This document shows positions 44,765 through 53,545 of a stretch of 64,000 nt of DNA, one piece after another. Under the pieces are notes generated by a model that was not told the DNA's origin, ran no database searches, and worked only from the letters and a program-made list of their open reading frames with translations. Numbering within the stretch: the stretch's first letter is position 1; every line of letters starts with the position of its first letter. The stretch covers positions 1 to 64,000 of the forward strand of contig CALUWM010000007.1 in NCBI GenBank assembly GCA_944324485.1, written 5' to 3'. The DNA is from Candidatus Gastranaerophilales bacterium. Lineage in GTDB: Bacteria; Cyanobacteriota; Vampirovibrionia; Gastranaerophilales; Gastranaerophilaceae. Made by a program: the position numbers and the translations under genes.

Positions 44765-45632
44765 AATGATTTTTCTTTATTAAAATAATACCGTTGATTG
44801 AAATTTTGGAATCGGCTATTTTAACTGTTTGGATTTCATTTTCGCCTTTGTTATTTTTATCAAATGTAACTGCATATTTGAGAGGATTTAAAAGGTTAAT
44901 TATTGGAAGGAAATAACCATTGTAATATTTTTTTGAGTTTAGTTCAAAATCGCAAAGTTCTAATTTTCCTTCATTTACTTTTAAATTTGTGCTAAAAGTT
45001 AATTTTGTAGGTTTTAGAGTATAAGGAATAAGAAAACTTAAGTTTTCATTTAAAGTCGGCATAATTTCATATTTAAAAATTAGTTTGTCATCCTTAATTT
45101 CAGCATTTGAATTTTGGATTTTCAGAATTGAAGATATAATTTTATCATTGTTCATTTTATCGATAATTGTTTTATATTCGCTTGATTCAAAGGTTTTGTT
45201 AAGGTCTTGTTGGGTTATTTCTGTTGAATATTTTAAAACCATATTTTCTTTAAAAAATAATTCATTATTATCAAAAATAACAGAATTATAAGGGCAAAGA
45301 GTTTCAATATTGAGATTTGAAGTATAAAAACCTTTGTAGTTAAAGTTTTTACTGTTTGCTTTTAGGGATTTAAATTCGCCTTTTAAAACATTAACTCCAT
45401 AAAAATTATCTATATTTATTTTGAATTTTGAATTTGTTTCTTTTTCTAAATTTTTTGAAATTTCGTGTTCAATTATATTTCTTGAAAGAAAATTAACTCC
45501 AGAAATGCTGGCTATGTTTCCTGAAAAAGTTTTTTGAGCATTATTTACGGAGCAATATTGGAAATAATCCTTTGCGAATATTGGGTTTAGGGTATATAAA
45601 GAGAGTATTAAGAAATATATTATTTTTTTCAT
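44763..45632 (-). CDS. Secreted DUF2993/LmeA-like lipid-binding protein
   Basis: 289 aa. Signal peptide about 1-20 (ends IFA). The mature part runs as the beta-rich DUF2993 pattern: GVNFLSRNIIEHEISKNLEKETNSKF, NIDNFYGVNVLKGEFKSLKANSKNF, then SNLNIETL, and ends with VKIADSKISINGI. Characterised LmeA-type relatives bind phosphoinositides or lipids in the envelope; cyanobacterial members are unstudied. Distant similarity only. It is a single gene, converging on the Cys-rich gene. Confidence 0.65.
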   Translation of the reverse strand: MKKIIYFLILSLYTLNPIFAKDYFQYCSVNNAQKTFSGNIASISGVNFLSRNIIEHEISKNLEKETNSKFKINIDNFYGVNVLKGEFKSLKANSKNFNYKGFYTSNLNIETLCPYNSVIFDNNELFFKENMVLKYSTEITQQDLNKTFESSEYKTIIDKMNNDKIISSILKIQNSNAEIKDDKLIFKYEIMPTLNENLSFLIPYTLKPTKLTFSTNLKVNEGKLELCDFELNSKKYYNGYFLPIINLLNPLKYAVTFDKNNKGENEIQTVKIADSKISINGIILIKKNH

Positions 45633-45878
45633 ATTTCAACCTTTTTTAAAAGTATTCTAATATAAAATATTAAACTTATAAACTTGAAAATTAACCTTTT
45701 TTGTATTATAATATTGGCGTGTTTTAGGTCTAAATTGTTTGCTTGGGGCAACAAAATCGAATTTTAATCGTCAGATAATATGTAAATTTTTATTAAAAAA
45801 AATTTGCATACTATAAAGTTTTGTTCTTTCTAATCCGTTTGAATAAAATATGATGACAAGCGAAAGCGAGGTTATATA

Positions 45879-46034
45879 ATGTTGGAATTGTTTAGTCTTG
45901 TGTTTTTTGGAATGATAGTTTACACGTTTCTTGTAATTTTACCTGCTGTGGTTGAGAATCTTTCTTCAGAAGAGTTTAGGGCTGCATATTTTTCTCATCT
46001 TGCTTCACGTTGGGTAAATTCATACGGTAAGTAA
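45879..46034 (+). CDS. Small membrane protein, 51 aa
   Basis: 51 codons from ATG at 45879 to TAA at 46032-46034: MLELFSLVFFGMIVYTFL, then VILPAVVENLSSEEFRAAYF, then SHLASRWVNSYGK. One membrane helix (about 4-25) and a polar tail. GAGG (45867-45870 region) stands 8-9 nt before the start. A 9-codon reading frame starting at 45850 ends in TAATG, sharing one base with this start, which could couple translation or be chance. No family recognised. The stop is 1 nt from the convergent gene end. The upstream stretch 45633-45850 holds no other gene that I see. Confidence 0.6.
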   Translation: MLELFSLVFFGMIVYTFLVILPAVVENLSSEEFRAAYFSHLASRWVNSYGK

Positions 46035-46035
46035 A

Positions 46036-46680
46036 TTATAATAATTCTTCAAAACCATAAGAACGCTCAGGTAAATTTTGATATCCTTTGTTTGTTATAA
46101 CAAATTTATGGATATATTTACTTGTGTAGTTTCCTCTAACGAACAACTTTTTAATTACATTCTCACGTTCTACCAAAGGATGTGAGATTTTTTCTAGTTC
46201 CGGATTATCTTCCGTAAGTTGTGTCCATACAGCAGCTTCTAATGTCCAAGCGTATGTTTCTTCATTTAAAGAATTGTATTCATCTTGATGTATAGCTTCG
46301 TGAGCTAATATTGCACTTAAGGCTTCAACTGGAGCATCTTTGTGTTTTTCATTTATGTAAATGCAAAGATTTTTTTTCTTTTTCCAGCCAAGAGCATCAA
46401 AATTTGCGTACATGGGATTTATCGTGCTAAGGTTTGCAAATTCTACTTTTATTGGTCTTTTTGTCAAGTTATTGCCAAGAATTGCTTCACGAGAGTATTT
46501 ACCCGTTGTATCTTTTAAAAGTTCTATTGCTTCTATTACATTTTTATCTTCAGATACATTTTTATATTGTTTAAATAAGTTTTCGTTAATTGTTTGTTTT
46601 GGTGCTATGTCTTGAATTGCAAGAGCATTGCTTCCAAACAAAAAAGATAAAATTATTGTAAAAATTATATTTTTTTTCAT
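46036..46680 (-). CDS. Secreted HExxH putative metallopeptidase
   Basis: 214 aa. Signal peptide about 1-22 (ends ALA). ILAHEAIHQDEY contains HExxH (127-131), and NEETYAW has Glu140/141 nine to ten residues after, fitting a short zincin with a third ligand. Length and order recall small bacterial DUF zincins, but no named family is secure. A periplasmic role in protein turnover is possible. Single gene; its 3' end is 1 nt from the small membrane protein gene. Confidence 0.7.
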   Translation of the reverse strand: MKKNIIFTIILSFLFGSNALAIQDIAPKQTINENLFKQYKNVSEDKNVIEAIELLKDTTGKYSREAILGNNLTKRPIKVEFANLSTINPMYANFDALGWKKKKNLCIYINEKHKDAPVEALSAILAHEAIHQDEYNSLNEETYAWTLEAAVWTQLTEDNPELEKISHPLVERENVIKKLFVRGNYTSKYIHKFVITNKGYQNLPERSYGFEELL

Positions 46681-46797
46681 AATTCCTCAACCATTATACT
46701 AATTAATATTATTATACGCATATATTTTTTATAAGGACAAATTAAAATTCTTCAAGTTGGATTAAGTTATAATATTTTTTTATATTAAAATAAATGT

Positions 46798-47136
46798 ATG
46801 ATTAAATACCTTACGCCAATTATTTTACTTACAATTTCAAATGTTTTTATGACTTTTGCTTGGTATGGACATTTGAGACATAAAAACTCAGCTCTTTGGG
46901 TTGTTATTTTGGTTTCTTGGCTTATTGCTTTTTTTGAATATTGCTTTCAAGTTCCTGCGAATCGTTTTGGACATGAGGTATATAATGTTGTTCAATTAAA
47001 GACAATTCAGGAGGTTATAACTTTAATTATATTTTCACTTTTTAGTGTTTTATATTTAAAAGAGCATTTTCGTTGGAATTATTTAGTCGGATTTGTTTTT
47101 ATAGTGCTTGCAGTATTTTTTATATTTAAAAAATAA
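46798..47136 (+). CDS. DMT-like small membrane protein (DUF486)
   Basis: 112 aa, four membrane helices, the normal size. DUF486 signatures: NVFMTFAWYGHL, SWLIAFFEYCFQVPANRFGH, LKTIQEVITLIIFSLFSVLYLKE. It resembles half of a drug/metabolite transporter; function unknown. It is 15 nt before the MFS gene, so the two may form one unit. Confidence 0.85.
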   Translation: MIKYLTPIILLTISNVFMTFAWYGHLRHKNSALWVVILVSWLIAFFEYCFQVPANRFGHEVYNVVQLKTIQEVITLIIFSLFSVLYLKEHFRWNYLVGFVFIVLAVFFIFKK

Positions 47137-47151
47137 TTTTGGTATATATTT

Positions 47152-48402
47152 ATGACACTTCATCAAAAACATTATTATCGTTTTCTTTTAATTTTTATCG
47201 GAACAATATTTTATTTTTTGGCAAATGTTCAAAGAACTGCAATTCCGGGAGCAATATTTGATGTTTTACAGGGTGATTTTTCTGTTTGTGCTTCAAAAAT
47301 TACACTCCTTGGAGCAATATTTTGTTATGTTTATGCGATAACTCAACTTGTTGTCGGTTTAATGGTAGATAAAATAGGCGGTTTTAGAGTAATTGCCATA
47401 GGAAGTATTATGTTTGCCATTGGTGCAATAATTTTTCCTCATTCTACTACTATTTTAGGATTGTATTTATCAAGGGCATTTGTAGGTTTTGGTGCTGCAA
47501 CATTTTATTTAAGTACAATTAGAGAAGTTAAGAAGTATGCAAAGGATAAGAATTTTTCTCTTGCTGTGTCATACATTTTATTTATAGGATATAGCGGGGG
47601 AATAGTTGCTAATGCTCCTTTTGTTATGTGTGTTAATGAAATAGGTTGGAGAAATTCATTATATTTGTTGGGATATTTTACGCTATTTCTTGCGATTTTA
47701 TATTTGATAGTTTTATTTATATTTAAACCCGTTCATATTGAAACAGATACACGCATAACACTTTCTCCTTTTAAAGAGGTGTTGTCCAATAAAAAAAACA
47801 TAAATCTTTTTATATTTGGAAGTATTAATTATGGACTATATTATGTTTTGCAAAGCGTTATTGGAAAAAAATTCCTTCAAGATTTTTGTAATATAGGAGT
47901 CAATAAAGCTGCTTTAATTTTATCTTTTATGGCTGTAATTTCTGCTTTTGCAGGTACTATTACTGCTTTTATTTCAAGATGTATAAATAACAGACGTGCT
48001 ATTATTTTTAAAACAGTTGCAGTTCTTTCTTTTTTGTCGGTGTTAAGTATTTGCATTTTGCTTGCGTTCAATATTCAAACAAAGTTGATAGCATTAATTT
48101 TCTGCATACCTTCCTTTATAGGCAGTATTTCGCCTTTGCTGATTATGACTTTGCATCTTTATAATCGATATGAGGTTTCAGCTACCGCGGTTAGTATCCA
48201 AAATTTTGGTTTTTTTATGATGGTTGGAATTTTGGGTATGATTTCAGGAATGCTTATGAATGTTTTTAAACCTCAAAATATTAATGGTGTTTTAATATAT
48301 TCAAATAAATCTTATCTGCTTGTGTTTTTGTTGTTTTTAATTTTGAGTATATTTGAGTTAATTTGTGCATACAGAATTAAAGAAAATAGTGCATGTGCTT
48401 AG
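47152..48402 (+). CDS. Major facilitator superfamily transporter
   Basis: 416 aa, 12 membrane helices. The helix 2-3 loop motif is GLMVDKIGGFRVIAIG (as in GxLaDrxGrrxxl), and YLSRAFVGFGAATFYLSTIREVKKY (about 103-128) carries the helix 4-5 signature. The type resembles organic anion or nitrate/oxalate-like permeases with a small first loop; the substrate cannot be told. Its end overlaps the convergent gene by 26 nt. Confidence 0.87.
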   Translation: MTLHQKHYYRFLLIFIGTIFYFLANVQRTAIPGAIFDVLQGDFSVCASKITLLGAIFCYVYAITQLVVGLMVDKIGGFRVIAIGSIMFAIGAIIFPHSTTILGLYLSRAFVGFGAATFYLSTIREVKKYAKDKNFSLAVSYILFIGYSGGIVANAPFVMCVNEIGWRNSLYLLGYFTLFLAILYLIVLFIFKPVHIETDTRITLSPFKEVLSNKKNINLFIFGSINYGLYYVLQSVIGKKFLQDFCNIGVNKAALILSFMAVISAFAGTITAFISRCINNRRAIIFKTVAVLSFLSVLSICILLAFNIQTKLIALIFCIPSFIGSISPLLIMTLHLYNRYEVSATAVSIQNFGFFMMVGILGMISGMLMNVFKPQNINGVLIYSNKSYLLVFLLFLILSIFELICAYRIKENSACA

Positions 48403-49123
48403 TTTGATTTAGGTAATAGTCTATTTTTTCTGATGGAAGGTACATATAAGCTTGTTTTGGACCTATGTAGACTCCAAAATAGCTCAAAGTTTTTATAGTA
48501 TTATCTATATCATTTTTTGTTTCTTCGTTAATGCCTTTAAATCCTTTATAATGGAAAATAGGTATATCTAAATCATATGCTTTTTCATAATCCATACCGC
48601 TACATCTTGAGTATTCTGCTTCAGTATTTTTCGCTTTTACAACAATACAGCCTTTTGAGCCTTGACGTTTACTTGCTTTAATGGCTTCTCTTATCAAAAA
48701 GTTTCTACTGCTATTATCTTCTGCTTTTAAGCTTTCAATTAAAATTGGACCATTTTTTGCTTTTTTGTATAGCTTATCATCACAGTCAAACTCTCCTTTT
48801 TTTGTGCGTTTTAATTTCATTGAAGCTACTTCTTTGCCATTTTTATCGTGTATAAAGTATTGTCCGTCTATAATTGTTACTTTTCTTTTTTCACAGCCTA
48901 TATTTATGGTATATTGTTTTGCAAAATGTCTAAATTGGTTGTCAAGGGAACACAGTTCCGCAAAGTATCTTCCTGCTCTTTTTAGGGATTGGGTTGTTTC
49001 GAATTCCGGAAAATATCTGTCGTCTCTTCTTCCGTTAAATGAAATGTCGGTTTTATTTACAGTTTTTTTTGTTGAGTTTAGTGTTTTGTAGTTTGAATAC
49101 ATTGAGATATTTTGTACTTGCAT
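48377..49123 (-). CDS. Unknown protein, possibly acetyltransferase-like
   Basis: 248 aa, no signal peptide. The first 30 residues are polar and Lys/Ser/Thr-rich, ending TDISFNGRRDD. Residues about 60-165 have a beta-beta-alpha run (VTIIDGQYFIHDKNGKEVASMKLKR, then LKAEDNSSRNFLIREAIKASKRQG) that could be a GNAT fold, but the acetyl-CoA loop is not clear. Single gene with GGAAT before the ATG region; overlaps the MFS gene by 26 nt. Function unknown. Confidence 0.65.
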   Translation of the reverse strand: MQVQNISMYSNYKTLNSTKKTVNKTDISFNGRRDDRYFPEFETTQSLKRAGRYFAELCSLDNQFRHFAKQYTINIGCEKRKVTIIDGQYFIHDKNGKEVASMKLKRTKKGEFDCDDKLYKKAKNGPILIESLKAEDNSSRNFLIREAIKASKRQGSKGCIVVKAKNTEAEYSRCSGMDYEKAYDLDIPIFHYKGFKGINEETKNDIDNTIKTLSYFGVYIGPKQAYMYLPSEKIDYYLNQTKHMHYFL

Positions 49124-49181
49124 GAAAAAAATTCCTTTCTGGTACTTTCCACAAAAACTATAAAGAAAAAAAATTGCCTAA

Positions 49182-50972
49182 TTATGGAGAAAAAATTTTC
49201 ATTTCACAATTTTTGCAATCAAAAACAAGAGGATATTTGATATTTTTTTCATCTTCCAAATATAATTCTTCAGTGCTGGAGCAGCCTAAAAATGCTTTTT
49301 TTAGGCAATGTTTGGTTGTCATTAATTCTCTGTGTTTTCTGTTTGAAATTTTTTCAAAACTATCTTCAAAAACTTTACAATTTGAAAATTCATAAAATTC
49401 TTTGGCTAATAAATTATGTACGTTTAATTTATATCCACCTTGTGGTGTTGGAAATTCTTTAATGTTTATAGGTTTTTGTTTTTTAGTTTTATAATTTTTT
49501 AAAATTTTTTCACTTAACCTATTTAAAAGTTTTCTTCTTATTTCGTTTATTTCGCTTACAGGTAAAAAAGGTAAATTTTTTGTTTTGAATTCAATTTTTC
49601 TTGCAAGGTAGGGGCTTTCGTTTGTTTTGGATAGTGATTTTATGAAATTTTCTTTCATTTTTTCTTGGTTGTTTGCAATTTCTTTAGATTCAAATTTAAG
49701 AGAAACTTTATTGTTATTTATGTCTTTAACTTCTACTTTTTTTTCGAATACAGTAAAGTCAACTTCTAATTTTCTTGTTGTTTTTGAATTTTCAAGAATT
49801 TTATTAAATTTTACATCCAAGTTTCTATAAATTTTAGTGTCTGTCTTTAAAAAGGCGTTATCAAGTTTTTTGTTTGGGTAGATTTTTGTTTTATTTTTTA
49901 TTTTTTCTGATTTATTTACCAAAAATCCGATTGAATCATTTTCTGTAATAATAAATAAACCGTCTTGGGGATTAATTTCTTTTTCTGTTTTAATTATGAT
50001 GCCTTTTTCAAAAACATTTTCAATTATGCCTATGTATTCTCCTATGGATTTTGGGGTAATGAAGTTATAAATGTTATCTTTTTTGTTAAATAAATAATCA
50101 TCACAAAACCCTCTATTAAAAGATTTTTCCGGATTTGGAACAAAATCTTTAATAATTTTTCCATGGCTTGTTCTGGGGTATTTTTCAAGTAGGTTATTAT
50201 AAAATAGAACTATATTTTTTACATAATTTTCATCTTTCAGTCTTCCTTCTATTTTAAAAGATGTAATTCCTGCTTTTATAAGTTTTTCAATGTGTTTAGA
50301 TAAATTGTTATCTTTAAGAGAAAGTAAGTATTTGTTTTTTGCTAAGTATTTGCCTTCTTTTGTTAAAAGAGAATATCGTTTTCTGCATGCCTGTGCACAT
50401 TCTCCTCTGTTGGCGCTTCTTTTTCCTATATATTCTGACAAATAACATTGTCCTGAATAACAAACGCATAAAGCTCCATGGATAAAATGTTCAAGTTCTA
50501 TGTTTGTGTTTTTTTTGATTTCTTCAATTTTATTTAGAGGTAATTCTCTTGCTAAAACAACTCTTTTTATCCCAATATCTTCAAAAAATTTTATTTTTTC
50601 GATTGTTCTGTTGTCGCATTGTGTGCTTGCATGAAGAATTATTGGCGGAATTTCACTATTATAAGCCAATGATAAAATTCCAAAATCTTGAAAAATTATT
50701 GCGTCAGCTTGAATTTCATATAGTTTTTTAATAAGCTCTTTGCAATCTTGAAGTTCGTTATCATCTAAAATGGTATTTATTGTTATATAAACTTTAACAT
50801 TAAAAAGATGTGCATAATCGATAATTTTTTTTAGTGTTTCAAGTGAATTTGAGGCATTTTTTCTTGCACCATAGTCAACTGCACCTATATATATTGCATC
50901 AGCTCCTGAGTTTATTGCACATATTGCACAATTATAGTTTTTTGCAGGCGCTAAGAGTTCTAGTTTTTCCAT
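49182..50972 (-). CDS. U32 family peptidase-like enzyme (RlhA/TrhP type)
   Basis: 596 aa. The N-terminal U32 domain has ELLAPAKNYNCAICAINSGADAIYIG and the cysteine set GALCVCYSGQCYLS and ANRGECAQACRKRY (about 166-195), which in the family hold an Fe-S cluster. The middle portion (about 330-430) matches the DUF3656-type extension, and the C-terminus ends with FDCKNCEMKI, another Cys pair. E. coli relatives hydroxylate 23S rRNA C2501 (RlhA) or tRNA uridine (TrhP); one of these is likely here. Single gene on the minus strand, divergent from fliM. Confidence 0.88.
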   Translation of the reverse strand: MEKLELLAPAKNYNCAICAINSGADAIYIGAVDYGARKNASNSLETLKKIIDYAHLFNVKVYITINTILDDNELQDCKELIKKLYEIQADAIIFQDFGILSLAYNSEIPPIILHASTQCDNRTIEKIKFFEDIGIKRVVLARELPLNKIEEIKKNTNIELEHFIHGALCVCYSGQCYLSEYIGKRSANRGECAQACRKRYSLLTKEGKYLAKNKYLLSLKDNNLSKHIEKLIKAGITSFKIEGRLKDENYVKNIVLFYNNLLEKYPRTSHGKIIKDFVPNPEKSFNRGFCDDYLFNKKDNIYNFITPKSIGEYIGIIENVFEKGIIIKTEKEINPQDGLFIITENDSIGFLVNKSEKIKNKTKIYPNKKLDNAFLKTDTKIYRNLDVKFNKILENSKTTRKLEVDFTVFEKKVEVKDINNNKVSLKFESKEIANNQEKMKENFIKSLSKTNESPYLARKIEFKTKNLPFLPVSEINEIRRKLLNRLSEKILKNYKTKKQKPINIKEFPTPQGGYKLNVHNLLAKEFYEFSNCKVFEDSFEKISNRKHRELMTTKHCLKKAFLGCSSTEELYLEDEKNIKYPLVFDCKNCEMKIFSP

Positions 50973-51068
50973 AAAAAAATTATATCAAAAAAAAGTTTAT
51001 CCACTTTCAATATGATAGACAAAGATTGAAACGAATAGTATTATTTATTTAGGAAAGTATATTTTAAG

Positions 51069-52043
51069 ATGGAAAATCAGGATTTTAACTTAGACGAAAA
51101 TTTAAAAGAAGATGCAGAGTTTAATCTTGAAGTTTCGGTGTCTGATGAGTTTAAAAGAGGCTGCAAACTTTATAATTTTAGGCGTCCCGACAAGTTTTCA
51201 AAAGAACATTTGAAGGCATTGCAAGATATACACAGGGATTTTGCTCGTCATTTGGCAACTGTTTTAACCGGATATTTGAGAATGGAAGTCGAAATAGACG
51301 TAATTTCAGTTGATCAGTTAACTTATGAAGAATATATTTGTTCTATGCCTTCTCATGTGCAAAATATGATTTTTAAGTTAAATCCTCTATCAGGTGAAAT
51401 ATCCATGGGTATGAGCCCTGAGGTCCTAGCGGTTGTATTAGATAGAATGTTGGGTGGTTCCGGAGTTATTAATGACCATGGTAAAGAATTAACACAGATT
51501 GAGGAATTGTTAACTACAAAATTTGTTGAAAAAATAATTAAGATATTAGAAGAAGCTTGGGGTACTATTTTGCCTGTTAAGTCAGAGTTTGTTACCCTCG
51601 CAAATGGCTATCATTCCGTACCGATTACAACTAGCGGTGAAATAGTTACATTGATTTCTTTTGAAGTTAGGTTAGGACAAAAGAATTTTGGGTTGATGAA
51701 TATATGTTTCCCGTATCCGGTTTTAGAAACTGTTTTACCAAAGTTAACTCCACAGTATATATATCAACATGCAAGTGTTGCTGCAAATGAAATTGGAAAA
51801 AATGAAACATTGGAGAGAATTAAAGGTGCTGAACTTGAAATGCAAGTTATTTTAGGTATGGCAAACGTTGAAATTAATGATGTATTGGATTTGAAAGTTG
51901 ATGATGTAATTAAGCTGGATCAAAAGCTGGACAAGGAACTTATTGCTTGTGTAAATAAAAAGAAAAAATTTTTTGTAGTTCCCGGTGTAATTCAAAATAA
52001 AGTTTGCGTAAAGATTGTTGATCAATACCAAGAAAAGGAGTAG
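51069..52043 (+). CDS. fliM: Flagellar motor switch protein FliM
   Basis: 324 aa. The middle domain (about 40-230) has DKFSKEHLKALQDIHRDFARHLATVL and LNPLSGEISMGMSPEVLAVVLDRMLGG; the C-terminal SpoA domain (about 245-315) has ELEMQVILGMANVEINDVLDLKVDDVIKLD. FliM joins FliG to FliN in the C ring and normally binds CheY-P through an N-terminal LSQxEIDxLL motif. That motif is absent; the first 30 residues are only acidic (NLDENLKEDAEFNLE). The next genes fliN and a CheY-like gene follow at 3 and 15 nt. Confidence 0.94.
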   Translation: MENQDFNLDENLKEDAEFNLEVSVSDEFKRGCKLYNFRRPDKFSKEHLKALQDIHRDFARHLATVLTGYLRMEVEIDVISVDQLTYEEYICSMPSHVQNMIFKLNPLSGEISMGMSPEVLAVVLDRMLGGSGVINDHGKELTQIEELLTTKFVEKIIKILEEAWGTILPVKSEFVTLANGYHSVPITTSGEIVTLISFEVRLGQKNFGLMNICFPYPVLETVLPKLTPQYIYQHASVAANEIGKNETLERIKGAELEMQVILGMANVEINDVLDLKVDDVIKLDQKLDKELIACVNKKKKFFVVPGVIQNKVCVKIVDQYQEKE

Positions 52044-52046
52044 TAA

Positions 52047-52364
52047 TTGTCAATAGAACCTAAAAATCTTGATATAACAAAGCTTGAAAGTGTGGAAAAA
52101 CCTTTAAAGGCTGAAAAATCTAAGACTTATAATCTTTTGCTTGATGTTGAGTTGGAGTTATCTGCGATTTTAGGCGAGACCGATATCACTTTAAAAAAAG
52201 TTTTAGATTTGACAAAAGGTTCAATAATCGAACTTGATAATAAGACAGTTGATCCTATTAAGCTTCTTGCAAATGGTTCTGAAGTAGCAAGAGGTGAAGT
52301 TGTTATTATTGAAGATAATTTTGGTTTAAGAATTACTGATATTTCTGAAAAAGGTGCTATTTAA
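52047..52364 (+). CDS. fliN: Flagellar motor switch protein FliN
   Basis: 105 aa from a TTG start at 52047, chosen because AAGGAG (52035-52040) lies six bases before it and no ATG fits. The SpoA domain (about 28-100) has LLDVELELSAILGETDITLKKVLDL, GSIIELD, KLLANGSEVARGEVVIIEDNFGLRI, all typical. It forms the lower C ring and docks the export ATPase complex. It starts 3 nt after fliM; the next gene is 15 nt on. Confidence 0.95.
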   Translation: MSIEPKNLDITKLESVEKPLKAEKSKTYNLLLDVELELSAILGETDITLKKVLDLTKGSIIELDNKTVDPIKLLANGSEVARGEVVIIEDNFGLRITDISEKGAI

Positions 52365-52379
52365 TTTGTTGGTGTAATT

Positions 52380-52940
52380 ATGAGTGAAAAAAAAGTAGAA
52401 GTAAATGCAGGCATATTAAAAGAAATTTATAAGATGGCAGGCATGAGACCTCCTGAAGAAGTTTCTGATGAAAATTTATTAGAGGCTGTATATAAAATTA
52501 AGCAAATGAATGAACCTGAAGTACCTGATGATGTACCCCATGAGGGATATACGCCTTCATCAAATAATATTCTTGTTATTGATGATATTGGTGTTGTAAC
52601 TTATCAATTAAAAATTTTGTTAAGAAATTTAGGTTATAATGTTCAGGTTGCTAAGGATATTTTTAGTGGATTAAATACTTTTGTTCGTTCAAATTATGCT
52701 TTTGTAATTATGGACTTGTTTGTTTCAACTGAGCAAGAAGGATATACTCTTTTAAATGAGACTAAAAAAATTATAACGAAAAATAATCTTGATACTAAAA
52801 TAGTCGTGATAACAGCTTCAAATAAAGCAGAAAACAGAGTAAAGTGTTTAAATGGCGGAGCTGATATATTCTTAAAGAAAGATACAGGTTGGCAAGATAA
52901 ACTTTTGGAATTGATTGAGAATTTTCAACCAAAAGCATAG
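52380..52940 (+). CDS. CheY-like response regulator downstream of fliN
   Basis: 186 aa. An N-terminal extension (1-60, acidic, Pro-rich from about 45) leads to one receiver domain (about 62-180) with pocket D68-D69, phosphoacceptor D112 (VIMDLFV) and Lys in FLKKDTGW. No output domain. Position after fliMN suggests it is the switch-binding regulator or a motor regulator in place of CheY. The MP after the phosphoacceptor is missing, and a Ser-Thr-Glu insert follows (LFVSTEQEGY). Confidence 0.82.
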   Translation: MSEKKVEVNAGILKEIYKMAGMRPPEEVSDENLLEAVYKIKQMNEPEVPDDVPHEGYTPSSNNILVIDDIGVVTYQLKILLRNLGYNVQVAKDIFSGLNTFVRSNYAFVIMDLFVSTEQEGYTLLNETKKIITKNNLDTKIVVITASNKAENRVKCLNGGADIFLKKDTGWQDKLLELIENFQPKA

Positions 52941-53034
52941 TAAGTTGTAAATTAATGTAAAGAAATTTTTAAAATTTTATTAATTAAATATTTAAAATTG
53001 AATATAAATATTTTTTGATACTATAATATGAATT

Positions 53035-53544
53035 ATGATAGAATCTGTATCTGACAAAAAAATTGCATTGTATCCGGGAAGCTTTGACCCTATTACAAAC
53101 GGGCATATTGACGTTCTTGAAAGAGCACGCAGAATGTTTGATTTCGTTGTAATAGCCGTTTTGAATAATCCTGATAAAAAATCTTTTCTTTCAGCTCCGG
53201 TTAGAGTTGGATTGATTAAGGAAGCTGTTAAAGATATGGATAATGTTTCTGTGGCAAGTTTTGACGGTCTTACTGTTGAATATGCCAGACAAATAGGAGC
53301 TAATTTTTTAATAAGAGGGCTTAGGACGATTACTGATTTTGAATATGAAGTTCAACTATGTCAGACAAATCAAGTTATTGCTCCTGATATAGATACGGTA
53401 TTTTTATCAACACGTCCAGAGCATAATTTTATTTCATCCAGCATAGTAAAAGAATTATCAAATTATAAAACAGATATTTCTAAATTTGTTCCAAAAAATG
53501 TGGTAGAATATTTACAAGACGATTTAAGAAAGGTTTTAAAATAA
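53035..53544 (+). CDS. coaD: Phosphopantetheine adenylyltransferase
   Basis: 169 aa. It joins ATP and 4'-phosphopantetheine to make dephospho-CoA, the fourth step in CoA synthesis. Motifs: YPGSFDPITNGHIDVLERA (T/HxGH-type nucleotide site, H24), RGLRTITDFEYEVQ, and STRPEHNFISSSIVKEL. A clear gene with no strong SD (ATTATG). It lies 1 nt before the next coiled-coil gene. Confidence 0.96.
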   Translation: MIESVSDKKIALYPGSFDPITNGHIDVLERARRMFDFVVIAVLNNPDKKSFLSAPVRVGLIKEAVKDMDNVSVASFDGLTVEYARQIGANFLIRGLRTITDFEYEVQLCQTNQVIAPDIDTVFLSTRPEHNFISSSIVKELSNYKTDISKFVPKNVVEYLQDDLRKVLK

Positions 53545-53545
53545 A

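Noticed and set aside
48681..49091. 136-codon plus-strand frame
   Set aside because: Antisense to the 248-aa gene; no RBS and hydrophobic composition typical of reverse-complement shadows.
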